Origin: Campylobacteraceae bacterium
Lineage (GTDB): Bacteria; Campylobacterota; Campylobacteria; Campylobacterales; UBA6016
Direction of reading: 5' to 3'
Assembly (NCBI GenBank): GCA_022758985.1
Contig: JAEMQC010000068.1
Coordinates: 1 to 12,443, forward strand
Length of the DNA: 12,443 bases
Shown: one piece after another, positions 6,501 through 12,443 of the stretch
Position numbering within the stretch: the stretch's first letter is position 1
Layout: each line of letters opens with the position of its first letter
The notes under the pieces: generated by a model
The model's input: the letters and a program-made list of their open reading frames with translations, nothing else
What the model was told of the DNA's origin: nothing
Database searches by the model: none
Translations under genes and position numbers: made by a program

Positions 6501-6688
6501 ATGATTAGGCTGATCGCTAGTAGTACCATGATGGCTTCAAACCATTTCGCATTATATACTAGAGCTCTAGCCGTTTCCGTACCGTAGTCGTTTTCTATAA
6601 ACGTAGCTACGCCGGCCGCGGCTGCAAAAATAAGTAGCAGCACGCTGGTAAGCCCCATTGATGAGAGAAAATTTAACACTCGTTGCAT
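3545..6688 (-). CDS. ccsBA: Fused cytochrome c biogenesis protein CcsBA (System II synthase)
   Basis: A 1047-aa inner-membrane protein that exports heme and attaches it to CxxCH motifs of periplasmic c-type cytochromes; the CcsB-CcsA fusion is usual in Campylobacter, Helicobacter and Wolinella. The N-terminal CcsB/ResB half has helices at about 10-30, 50-67 and 78-95, then a large periplasmic domain to about 430. Further helices and a second periplasmic stretch follow. The CcsA half (about 735-1040) holds the heme-binding WWD motif SWGRYWGWDPKETW (941-954). Candidate heme-ligand histidines are H82 (membrane, CcsB), H870, H967 and H1006. The spacing of the last three (97 and 39) equals what I recall for the characterised Helicobacter hepaticus protein. 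All key residues look intact. The start has AGGAA upstream and its own promoter in the 54-nt gap after polA. Its stop overlaps that of the converging gene. Confidence 0.95.
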   Translation of the reverse strand: MQRVLNFLSSMGLTSVLLLIFAAAAGVATFIENDYGTETARALVYNAKWFEAIMVLLAISLIINIIKQKLYTKEKMGSFLMHFSFIVILLGAGITRYFGYEGVMHIREGETTNQMLSTDTYLHVSAATKTAKTDIETKVLFAKNSKPDFSTQITNGGKTYTLTLKEIIPNAVKQIEEVKGGKPMISLVIAADGEAPSQKLLEAGSPATSNGISFSIGNDAALITTAEPAVKFFVKDSKIFFTSNRDIEFMTMADRQTGKYAKGDLYELEKGRLFNIEGISFVPRFATTSGAVKLMPSPNKMKGQSLDTALIFDITDKADTKTLTVMGQAQALGEEASVNVGDANITVSYGSKLMTLPVSIKLNDFILSRYPGSMSPSSYESNVTVFQNGQNFDYRIYMNHTLDANGFRFFQSSYDPDEKGTILSVSKDPGKIPTYVGYILMAIGMGWLLIDKNSRFRRLNKLLELQKGAAAALIAFFMAFAPDIKAADNNTQQQAQNILENAKSVNKQVADEFASLMVQDAQGRIKPVNTLAIEIMDKVSGSSSFDGLSANETLFAMLLEPKSWQQIRMIKVSHPEVKKLLGLSPDDKKAAFADFFDTTGAQGGYKLSMYVDEANRKKPSERGTLDKEILKLDERLNICYMVYSGKLLRIFPKPNDPNNTWLDPASAVMGLDANSSNAIRESLSLLFANASQASKDQSKAAASIAEIAKIKAMQQKYGAAVMPSQTKIDVELLYNKLDIFKNLIFVYLLVGALLLVAEFASLSNESKALQTVKKVALTVLSVGFVFHTLNLAARWYISGHAPWSDGFESMTYIAWATVLAGILFTKKSAFTLALTAILAGIVLFVAHLSWMDPQITNIVPVLKSYWLTIHVSMITASYGFLGLGALIGFVSLILFSLRNETKPAIDKKIRELAVINEMTLIVGLFMLTIGNFLGGVWANESWGRYWGWDPKETWAFVSILIYTVVVHSRYIPKLNTPYALSVLSMFSFSSIVMTYFGVNFYLSGLHSYAQGDPIPVPSFVYISIAVMILVSVAAFKKRNLKLLKAEN

Positions 6689-6717
6689 CTGTATTCCTAT
6701 GTTGTTGTAGTTTCTAA

Positions 6718-6723
6718 ATTGTA
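6718..6723 (-). promoter_or_regulatory. Predicted ccsBA promoter -10
   Basis: In the 54-nt gap between polA and ccsBA the minus strand reads TTTTTTAGTACAATTTAG, with TACAAT at 6723-6718 behind a T-tract, the arrangement typical of Campylobacter vegetative promoters. Some read-through from polA is also possible, since no terminator is visible. Confidence 0.45.
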
Positions 6724-6742
6724 CTAAAAAACTCTTGTTTAG

Positions 6743-9433
6743 TTATTTAAGTTCGCCCCAGCTTTTTCCGTAATTTATAGAGCTTTTGATAGGGACGTTT
6801 AGTTTGACGACGTTTTCCATAATTTGAGCAAACCTTGCTCCAAGCTCTTTTGTTTCGCTCTCTTTTGCTTCAAATATCAGTTCATCGTGAATTTGGAGTA
6901 TCATTTTGGCGTTTAGACCCTCTTTTTCTATCGTCTCTTTTATCCGTATCATGGCTACTTTAATGATGTCGGCCGCACTTCCTTGAAATACCGTATTGAC
7001 GGCCTCCCGTAGATACATCGCTTCATCCCTAGGACCCGCATTTTTAAAATCGAAAAACCGCTTTCTGCCCATCATGGTCTCTACAAAACCGTGCTCTTTG
7101 GCATACTCTTTTATCGACTCCAAAAACGCTTTTACTGTAGGAAACGAAGCAAAGTAGCTCTCTATCAGCTCTTTTGCCTCTTTGGCGCTGATAGATAGGC
7201 TATCGGCAAGCTTTTGGCTTCCCATGCCGTACAAAAGCCCGAAGTTTATCGTCTTAGCCTTGTTTCTATTCTCTTTCGCCGCCGCTTCGCCGAATATCTT
7301 TTGCGCCGTCTCCAGATGTATGTCGCGTCCCTCCAAAAAAGCCCCAACCAGCGTCTCGTCTTGGCTAAAATGTGCCAGAAGCCTTAGTTCGATCTGCGAA
7401 TAGTCTATGCCTATTAGCATATTGCCTGGCATCGGTACGAATGCGTATCTGATTTGTCTGCCGGACTCCGTTTTTGTAGGGATGTTTTGGAGGTTTGGAT
7501 TTTTAGACGATAACCTGCCGGTGGCCGTTCCGGTCTGTAAGAAGCTCGTATATATTTTGTGCGATTCATTTTTGGCGGATAGCTCCAGCATCGGCTCTAT
7601 ATACGTGCTTTTTAGCTTAAACAGCTCTCGGTAGAGCAGTATTTTCTCTATTACCGGATGCTCATCCGTCATCTTAAGGAGTGTGCGCTCGTCGGTACTA
7701 AGGCCTGTTTTTGTCTTTTTTTGCGGCTTTAATCCGAGTCTTTCATATAGAATATCGGAGAGCTGCTTTGTGGAGTTAATATTAAACTCGAAGCCCGTTA
7801 GCTCAAATATTTCGTTTTTGACCGCTTCTATCTCCGCTTCGTTTTTTGCCTGCAGCTCTTTTAGCTTTGCTCTATCGACTGTAATTCCCTCTTTTTCCAT
7901 ATCGAGCAGAACGCGCATAAAAGGCATCTCTATCTCTTCGAACTCCTTGTAAATAGCCTTTTCGTTGCTTGCTAGTTTGCGGTAGAGCGCATTGTATAGC
8001 TTTAGCGTAAATACGGCGTCTTCAGCGGCGTACAAAGCGGCGTTCTCTACTGGAACCTTTGAGAAATCCTCGCCGCTTTTTACCGTCTCTTTGTATTTGA
8101 TCATCTTGTGCGAAAAGAGCTTGTCGACCATCGCATCTAGACCTACTGGGCTTTCAGGGTTGTCGAGCCAGGAGAGCAGCATGGTATCGGCGTGCGCTTT
8201 TAGTCCGTCAAAGCCTAAAAATCTTTCGACTACGGCGATATCGAACTTTAGGTTGTGGCCGACTATTTTTTTGCCGAACATCTTAATAATCGCCTCTTTC
8301 GCCGCTTTTTTTGAGATTTGCTCCGGCGCTCCTAGATACGAATGGGCGATAGGAGCATAAAAACCCTCCTTCTCACTCCATGAAAACGAAAAGCCGACAA
8401 GATTTGCCTCTTTGGTATCGAGCGAGTCCGTCTCGGTATCGAAGGCCAAAATCGCATCGTTTGGAATTTTGTCTACTATTCTCGCAAGCTCGTCGTCATT
8501 TTTGATCAGCACGGACCCAAAGGCGTTGCTATGCTGCTCTTTCTTAGCCTCAGTCTGCCCCGTAGGTCTTGTGGTTTCAAGTAGACTCTCTTTTTGGAGC
8601 AGATGCCTGATATCTAAAGAGAGCATTTCGTCTTTAATCTTTGAAAAGTCGATGGAGGCGGGGAGGGCGCAAGCGTCGTAATCGATAGAGTCTAGTATGT
8701 CGGCTCTTAGCGTAACCAATTTTTTGCTCATAAAGGCGTTCTCTTTGCCAACTTCTAGCAACTCTTTTGTTCGCCCCTTGATTTCATCTAGGTGTTCATA
8801 TAGGTTTTCTATAGTTTTATATTCGTTGATTAGCTTTTCCGCCGTCTTCGGGCCTATGCCTTTTACGCCCGGAACATTATCTACGCTATCGCCGATAAGG
8901 GCCTGAAAATCAATAAATAAAGAGGGATGTACGCCGAATTTTGCGACGCACCCATCCTCGTCTACGATATTTTTCTTTGAAGGATCCCAGACTACAATCT
9001 GCCCGTCTCTTATTAGCTGATAAAGGTCTTTGTCATGGCTAACTATTCTGGTTTTAAGACCGTCTTTTTGGGCGATGCGGCAGATGGAGGCTATGATGTC
9101 GTCGGCCTCAAAGCTATCCACGGACATCGTGGCAAGCCCTAGTTTGTGTAGCCACTCTATCGCAATAGGCAGCTGCGCTTTAAAATCCTCCGGGGCGTCC
9201 GGACGGTTGCCTTTGTAGTCCGAATATATATCCTCCCTAAAGCCTTTCGTTTTGCTCTCTAAGCAAAAAACCATATAGTCCGCTTCGTGCTCTTTTGATA
9301 TTTTTGATAGAAAATTTAAAAATCCGGTAAGTAGCCCTGTAGGAAAACCGCTTTTGCTTTTAAGGGGCGGCATTGCGAAGTAGCTGCGGAAAAAAAATCC
9401 GAATGTATCTATTACGGCTATTGTTTTTTGCAT
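6743..9433 (-). CDS. polA: DNA polymerase I with intact proofreading
   Basis: An 896-aa DNA polymerase I acting in Okazaki-fragment maturation and excision repair. Residues 1 to about 290 form the 5'-3' nuclease (FEADDII, then the helix-hairpin-helix GDSVDNVPGVKGIGPKTA). About 320-500 is the 3'-5' exonuclease, with complete Exo motifs: D332 and E334 in FDTETD, D398 in GHNLKFD, and Y468/D472 in YAAED. Proofreading should therefore work, unlike the degenerate domain of Thermus or Bacillus Pol I. The polymerase domain has motif A DYSQIELR (D677), the O-helix R723/K727/F731/Y735, and motif C QIHDEL (D850). Phe at 731 is the E. coli-like residue that discriminates against dideoxynucleotides. Length is slightly under E. 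coli's 928. Translation starts at ATG 9433 with a weak GGA SD. It is divergent from the propeller protein gene. Confidence 0.97.
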   Translation of the reverse strand: MQKTIAVIDTFGFFFRSYFAMPPLKSKSGFPTGLLTGFLNFLSKISKEHEADYMVFCLESKTKGFREDIYSDYKGNRPDAPEDFKAQLPIAIEWLHKLGLATMSVDSFEADDIIASICRIAQKDGLKTRIVSHDKDLYQLIRDGQIVVWDPSKKNIVDEDGCVAKFGVHPSLFIDFQALIGDSVDNVPGVKGIGPKTAEKLINEYKTIENLYEHLDEIKGRTKELLEVGKENAFMSKKLVTLRADILDSIDYDACALPASIDFSKIKDEMLSLDIRHLLQKESLLETTRPTGQTEAKKEQHSNAFGSVLIKNDDELARIVDKIPNDAILAFDTETDSLDTKEANLVGFSFSWSEKEGFYAPIAHSYLGAPEQISKKAAKEAIIKMFGKKIVGHNLKFDIAVVERFLGFDGLKAHADTMLLSWLDNPESPVGLDAMVDKLFSHKMIKYKETVKSGEDFSKVPVENAALYAAEDAVFTLKLYNALYRKLASNEKAIYKEFEEIEMPFMRVLLDMEKEGITVDRAKLKELQAKNEAEIEAVKNEIFELTGFEFNINSTKQLSDILYERLGLKPQKKTKTGLSTDERTLLKMTDEHPVIEKILLYRELFKLKSTYIEPMLELSAKNESHKIYTSFLQTGTATGRLSSKNPNLQNIPTKTESGRQIRYAFVPMPGNMLIGIDYSQIELRLLAHFSQDETLVGAFLEGRDIHLETAQKIFGEAAAKENRNKAKTINFGLLYGMGSQKLADSLSISAKEAKELIESYFASFPTVKAFLESIKEYAKEHGFVETMMGRKRFFDFKNAGPRDEAMYLREAVNTVFQGSAADIIKVAMIRIKETIEKEGLNAKMILQIHDELIFEAKESETKELGARFAQIMENVVKLNVPIKSSINYGKSWGELK

Positions 9434-9466
9434 CTATGTCCAGTCGTTTATAATTTTTGATTACTC

Positions 9467-9478
9467 GTATTATAATAC
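9467..9478. promoter_or_regulatory. Palindromic -10 shared by divergent polA and propeller-gene promoters
   Basis: GTATTATAATAC is a perfect 12-bp palindrome. It contains TATAAT on the plus strand (9471-9476) and on the minus strand (9474-9469), so the two -10 boxes overlap by four bases. Predicted starts are near 9483 (plus) and 9462 (minus), which fit leaders of ~22 nt and ~28 nt to the respective start codons. A second minus-strand TATAAA (9454-9449) is an alternative for polA. Confidence 0.5.
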
Positions 9479-9504
9479 ACTCAAGTTTTTATAGGCGGCA
9501 GAGA

Positions 9505-11253
9505 TTGGATAGTAGTTGTAAGTTTCAGCTAAGTTCAAAGTGTATAGATATTCAAATATTTGATGATAAAAGTATAGTTACAGCTTCAAATGACGGTGCA
9601 ATCAAGATAGTTCAAGAGGGCAAAAGCAAAAGTTATCGCATTCAGAATATATCTGGTCAAAAGCAAGGGGCTTTTAGAAGCTTTGAGAGAGACGGCTCTA
9701 TGCTTTTTGCTTTTTTATCTGATGAAGGCAGCAAGCTCATTATATATGATTTTGACAACAAAACACCGATTGCGTCATATGCTAGTGAGAGTCCGATTGC
9801 GATGCTTGAAGTCGACTATAGCGGTGAAGTGATACTTTTTTATACCTTTGACTCCAAGCTAAACGTATTTAACGTAGGCGAGAAAAAGCTAACAAGCTCT
9901 ATCCATATAGATGACAATTTTACACCCTTCAAAATAGTATTCAATTACGACCTAAGCAAGGTGACGCTCCTATCCGAGTCTGGACAAGGGTATGTTTGTG
10001 CGCCGATATTGCTAAAATTGATAGGGGCGTTTACGACTGCCGGACAAGATGCGTGTTTTAACGGCTTTTTGGATGAAAAAAGTTTTGTATCGGTATCCAG
10101 AGAGGGGCAAACAACCATCGTAGACACGGATACGATGAAGTCGTCCAGATACAATATGCGCTTCCCTGCGTTTTGTAAAAAAGGTTTTTTCCTCAAAGAC
10201 AACGCTCTTTTTTTTGGAATATTCAGGGATGCGAGCTTTTCGGTATTTGACATAGAGAGTGAAAAAAATATATGCTCCGGAAAGCTTGGTGGGGTTGCAG
10301 AGCCTCAGCTTGCCAGATTTGACGAAAAAGCGCTAATTCTTTGCATTGAGGATTCAAAAGGCGGCTTATCCGTATTTGACGTCGGGGCCGCTTTTGCCGT
10401 TTTTCGTTCGCTCTTTTCTGGCAAGGACTTTCATGCTTGCTACAAATTATTGGCAAAAAATGAACTTTTGGTGTTGACCGATGCGCCAAAAATGCTCGAG
10501 GATGTATTTTCTGCTTTTGCAATGAGTGCGCTTAAGATGGCAGAAAATGAAAATTACGACGGGGCAATCAAGCAGTTATCCCCTTTTTTCAAGATAGCGC
10601 AAAAGAAAAGCGAGCTCAAAGAGATATTAGAATCGATAGAGACTATGCGCTCTTTTGTCGGCTTTATCAAGGCTCGAAAGTTCTCAAATGCATACAATTT
10701 AGCGGAGAGACATAGATTTTTGAAGCTTACAACTTATTATAAGAGCATGGAAGATGAGTGGCATGCTGTAGTGGAGCAAGCAAAAAATCTTGCCGTTGCC
10801 GGACGACTCGAGGAGGCAAAGGAGAGTTTTGCCGCTTTTAGGGGTGTCGGCTCAAAAACGGAGCTAATCAAGCAGCTGCTTGCCGAGAGGGAGACTATCA
10901 ACCTTTTCTTAAAAAAATTAGCCTCAAAAGATTTTAAGGCCGCTTTTGAACTTGCAAATTTGCACCCATTTTTGAAAGAGATAAAAGAATTTAAAAGCAT
11001 CAAAGAGCTCGGCGAAAAAGGTATTCAAAAGGCACATCTACTCTTAAAAACAGGCGAATTGCAAAAAGCCGCAGAAACCATCAACACCCTTAAGGCTATA
11101 CCTTTGTTTAAAGCTCAGGCGGAGAGCCTAGAGCTTAGAGCCGGTGTTTACCATAAATATTATGCATACAAAAAAGCCGGAGACAGAACAAAAGTAAAAA
11201 TACTTGAGAAAAAATACCCATATCTAACCGAGTCAAACTCCAACCCAATCTAA
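9505..11253 (+). CDS. Predicted beta-propeller plus alpha-helical repeat protein, function unknown
   Basis: About 582 aa, cytoplasmic (no signal peptide or membrane helix). Residues 1 to about 325 are strand-rich repeats like WD40/YVTN propeller blades: SIVTASNDGAIKIV, AMLEVDYSGEVILFYTFDSKLNVFNV, ENICSGKLGGVAEPQL and GGLSVFDV. From about 335 the protein is helical with a tandem repeat of roughly 84 residues: RKFSNAYNLAERHRFLK (near 391-407) recurs as KDFKAAFELANLHPFLK (near 475-491), each followed by a TPR-like 'A-G-x-L-[EQ]-x-A' helix. Such folds usually serve as protein-binding scaffolds. The frame is open upstream to TTG 9457, but the best promoter (-10 at 9471) lies inside that extension. 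I chose TTG 9505, preceded by GGCGGCAGAGA. No in-frame ATG is near, so the start is uncertain. The gene is monocistronic between divergent polA and the porin. I do not recognise a named family. Confidence 0.72.
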   Translation: MDSSCKFQLSSKCIDIQIFDDKSIVTASNDGAIKIVQEGKSKSYRIQNISGQKQGAFRSFERDGSMLFAFLSDEGSKLIIYDFDNKTPIASYASESPIAMLEVDYSGEVILFYTFDSKLNVFNVGEKKLTSSIHIDDNFTPFKIVFNYDLSKVTLLSESGQGYVCAPILLKLIGAFTTAGQDACFNGFLDEKSFVSVSREGQTTIVDTDTMKSSRYNMRFPAFCKKGFFLKDNALFFGIFRDASFSVFDIESEKNICSGKLGGVAEPQLARFDEKALILCIEDSKGGLSVFDVGAAFAVFRSLFSGKDFHACYKLLAKNELLVLTDAPKMLEDVFSAFAMSALKMAENENYDGAIKQLSPFFKIAQKKSELKEILESIETMRSFVGFIKARKFSNAYNLAERHRFLKLTTYYKSMEDEWHAVVEQAKNLAVAGRLEEAKESFAAFRGVGSKTELIKQLLAERETINLFLKKLASKDFKAAFELANLHPFLKEIKEFKSIKELGEKGIQKAHLLLKTGELQKAAETINTLKAIPLFKAQAESLELRAGVYHKYYAYKKAGDRTKVKILEKKYPYLTESNSNPI

Positions 11254-11300
11254 CCTCTTTGCAATCACTCACCCGTAATCGTTTCGTAACAACACTTAAC

Positions 11301-11306
11301 TACAAT
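11301..11306 (+). promoter_or_regulatory. Predicted porin promoter -10
   Basis: TACAAT lies in the 88-nt gap between the propeller gene and the porin, putting the start near 11313 and giving a ~29-nt leader. The SD AAAGGG (11331-11336) is 5 nt before the ATG. No terminator hairpin for the preceding gene was found in this gap. Confidence 0.4.
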
Positions 11307-11341
11307 CAGCCCGCAAAAAATTTTAACTATAAAGGGTTGAT

Positions 11342-12443
11342 ATGAAACTAAGAGTATCACTTGTCGCTTTGGCGGCGCTTGCGTCTGTAGCTTCTGCTAG
11401 CGGTCTTACGTTATATGAAGATATTACGACAAAACAAATCTTTACTGAGCCGGGTGAAAATAGACAAAAACTAGGCTCTTTCGTACAAGAAAATAATGTA
11501 GTTGAGCTAATGAACAAAGAAGTGAAAGGCGTTTCCGTATCTAGCGGCGCCGTAAAACTTGAGCTTCATGGTACACACTATTTAGGCTTTACAAGCAATA
11601 GCTACAGTGCCGTAAATAATATTTCTGGCGCTACTTCCAAAGATGGCACTTTGATTGGCGGTGGTAGTTCATCTGCCGGTTTTGAGATGAGAAGAAACTA
11701 TCTTGATTTCAAAGCACATTTTGCTGACAGCAAAGACTATGTAAGATTAACTCTTGATGCTACAAAAGAATTAGAAACTTCAACCGGTGCGGCTAATCCA
11801 AAAATCAAATATGCATATCTTTACCTAGACAATATCCTTCCATATACTGGTGTTGAAATGGGCTCTGTACATAGACCGTGGATAGATTATGAAGAGAGCA
11901 ACTCTTGGTATTTTAGATCTATCAATAAAGTTATTTTGGAAGACAAGTTTGCAACTACTGCTACATCCACATGGACTGGTTCACCAAAATATGATGTTCC
12001 CGGTCTTCTAACTTCTGCCGACCTAGGTGTTGATTTTAAAGTGAAGTCGCCTTATGTGTCAAGCGAATTTGGTGTATTTAACGGACAAAGCTATGATGGT
12101 ACAACAAATAACAACAACCAAAATAGTACAAAACTTTCTTATGAGGCCAGAGTTACCGCTCATATACTTGGTAACGGTAATGCTAATGTAAACAAATGGA
12201 AAGATGAGTATTTAAATGTGTCAATAGCTGGTATGCAAAATAATAATGCAGGTAATAAAATAGATCCAGGTAATTTGGCGGACTATAAAAGAGAAGGTTA
12301 TTGGATTCATGCCGTATATAACCAACCAATGTTCCTAATTGCTGCTCAGTATAATGATCTTCAAGATAAATATTACAACTCTACTGGGGCTAATCAGCAA
12401 AGTCCTGCAACAAGTGATAAGAAGTATAAAATGTACTCAATCA
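11342..12443 (+). CDS. Outer-membrane porin, 5' part (cut by window edge)
   Basis: The ATG at 11342 opens a frame of 367 codons that runs off the window. Residues 1-19 or 20 form a Sec signal peptide (MKLRVSLVALAALASVASA, cut after ASA). The mature protein has alternating hydrophobic/polar strands expected of a beta-barrel: VKLELHGTHYLGFTSN, NYLDFKAHF, DYVRLTLDATKEL, IKYAYLYLDN and GYWIHAVYNQPMFLIAAQYND, joined by Asn/Ser/Thr-rich loops. The segment VEMGSVHRPWIDYEESNSWYFRSI resembles a feature I recall in Campylobacter and Sulfurospirillum porins. It therefore probably forms a general or anion-type diffusion channel in the outer membrane; the solute cannot be told. The AT-rich loops and strong SD suit a well-expressed envelope protein. 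The C-terminal strands and final aromatic residue are not visible. Confidence 0.8.
   Translation, partial: MKLRVSLVALAALASVASASGLTLYEDITTKQIFTEPGENRQKLGSFVQENNVVELMNKEVKGVSVSSGAVKLELHGTHYLGFTSNSYSAVNNISGATSKDGTLIGGGSSSAGFEMRRNYLDFKAHFADSKDYVRLTLDATKELETSTGAANPKIKYAYLYLDNILPYTGVEMGSVHRPWIDYEESNSWYFRSINKVILEDKFATTATSTWTGSPKYDVPGLLTSADLGVDFKVKSPYVSSEFGVFNGQSYDGTTNNNNQNSTKLSYEARVTAHILGNGNANVNKWKDEYLNVSIAGMQNNNAGNKIDPGNLADYKREGYWIHAVYNQPMFLIAAQYNDLQDKYYNSTGANQQSPATSDKKYKMYSI

Noticed and set aside
7992..8360. Open plus-strand frame of 122 codons
   Set aside because: It is antisense within the polA exonuclease domain, whose catalytic motifs are intact on the minus strand.

Overview
The window looks like chromosome of a Campylobacterota (epsilonproteobacterial) species, most likely a Campylobacter of moderate GC such as the C. 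curvus/concisus/showae/rectus group. The basis is the fused CcsBA cytochrome c synthase, the style of the CorA, CrcB and porin proteins, Campylobacter-like promoters (TATAAT-type -10 boxes, weak -35) and tight gene packing. The species is inference. No mobile element, CRISPR array, tRNA or rRNA was seen.

Layout. 1-388 (minus) is the N-terminal part of a CorA Mg2+ channel cut by the window edge. It is preceded by a ~185-nt leader (about 389-573) with its own promoter, an acidic/proline-rich 23-codon leader ORF and two sets of mutually exclusive RNA helices. 667-2950 (minus) is a compact operon: MFS transporter, CrcB fluoride channel, DUF190 protein and a small unrecognised protein, with gaps of 1, 10 and 2 nt. 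3084-3548 (plus) encodes a secreted protein with a very Lys-rich tail. It converges on ccsBA (3545-6688, minus), and their stop codons overlap on a TTAA. Upstream of ccsBA is polA (6743-9433, minus). Divergent from polA, apparently from a single palindromic -10 element, is a protein combining a predicted beta-propeller with an alpha-helical repeat domain (9505-11253, plus). The window ends inside an outer-membrane porin gene (11342-12443, plus, partial).

How the genes relate. Most are housekeeping or envelope functions: Mg2+ uptake, fluoride efflux, cytochrome c maturation (heme export and attachment), DNA repair and replication, and outer-membrane permeability. The CrcB/DUF190 pair is a commonly seen neighbourhood.

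The most interesting element is the corA leader. Its ORF begins Met-Asp-Asp-Asp-Pro-Lys-Pro and ends in basic residues, recalling the enterobacterial MgtL peptide, where acidic/Pro codons destabilise ribosomes at low Mg2+. It lies inside an RNA that can fold in two mutually exclusive ways. In one, the leader-ORF Shine-Dalgarno (SD) is paired and the corA SD is free; in the other the reverse holds. This suggests a translation-coupled Mg2+ sensor in Campylobacterota. The base pairing is read from the sequence; the mechanism is inference.
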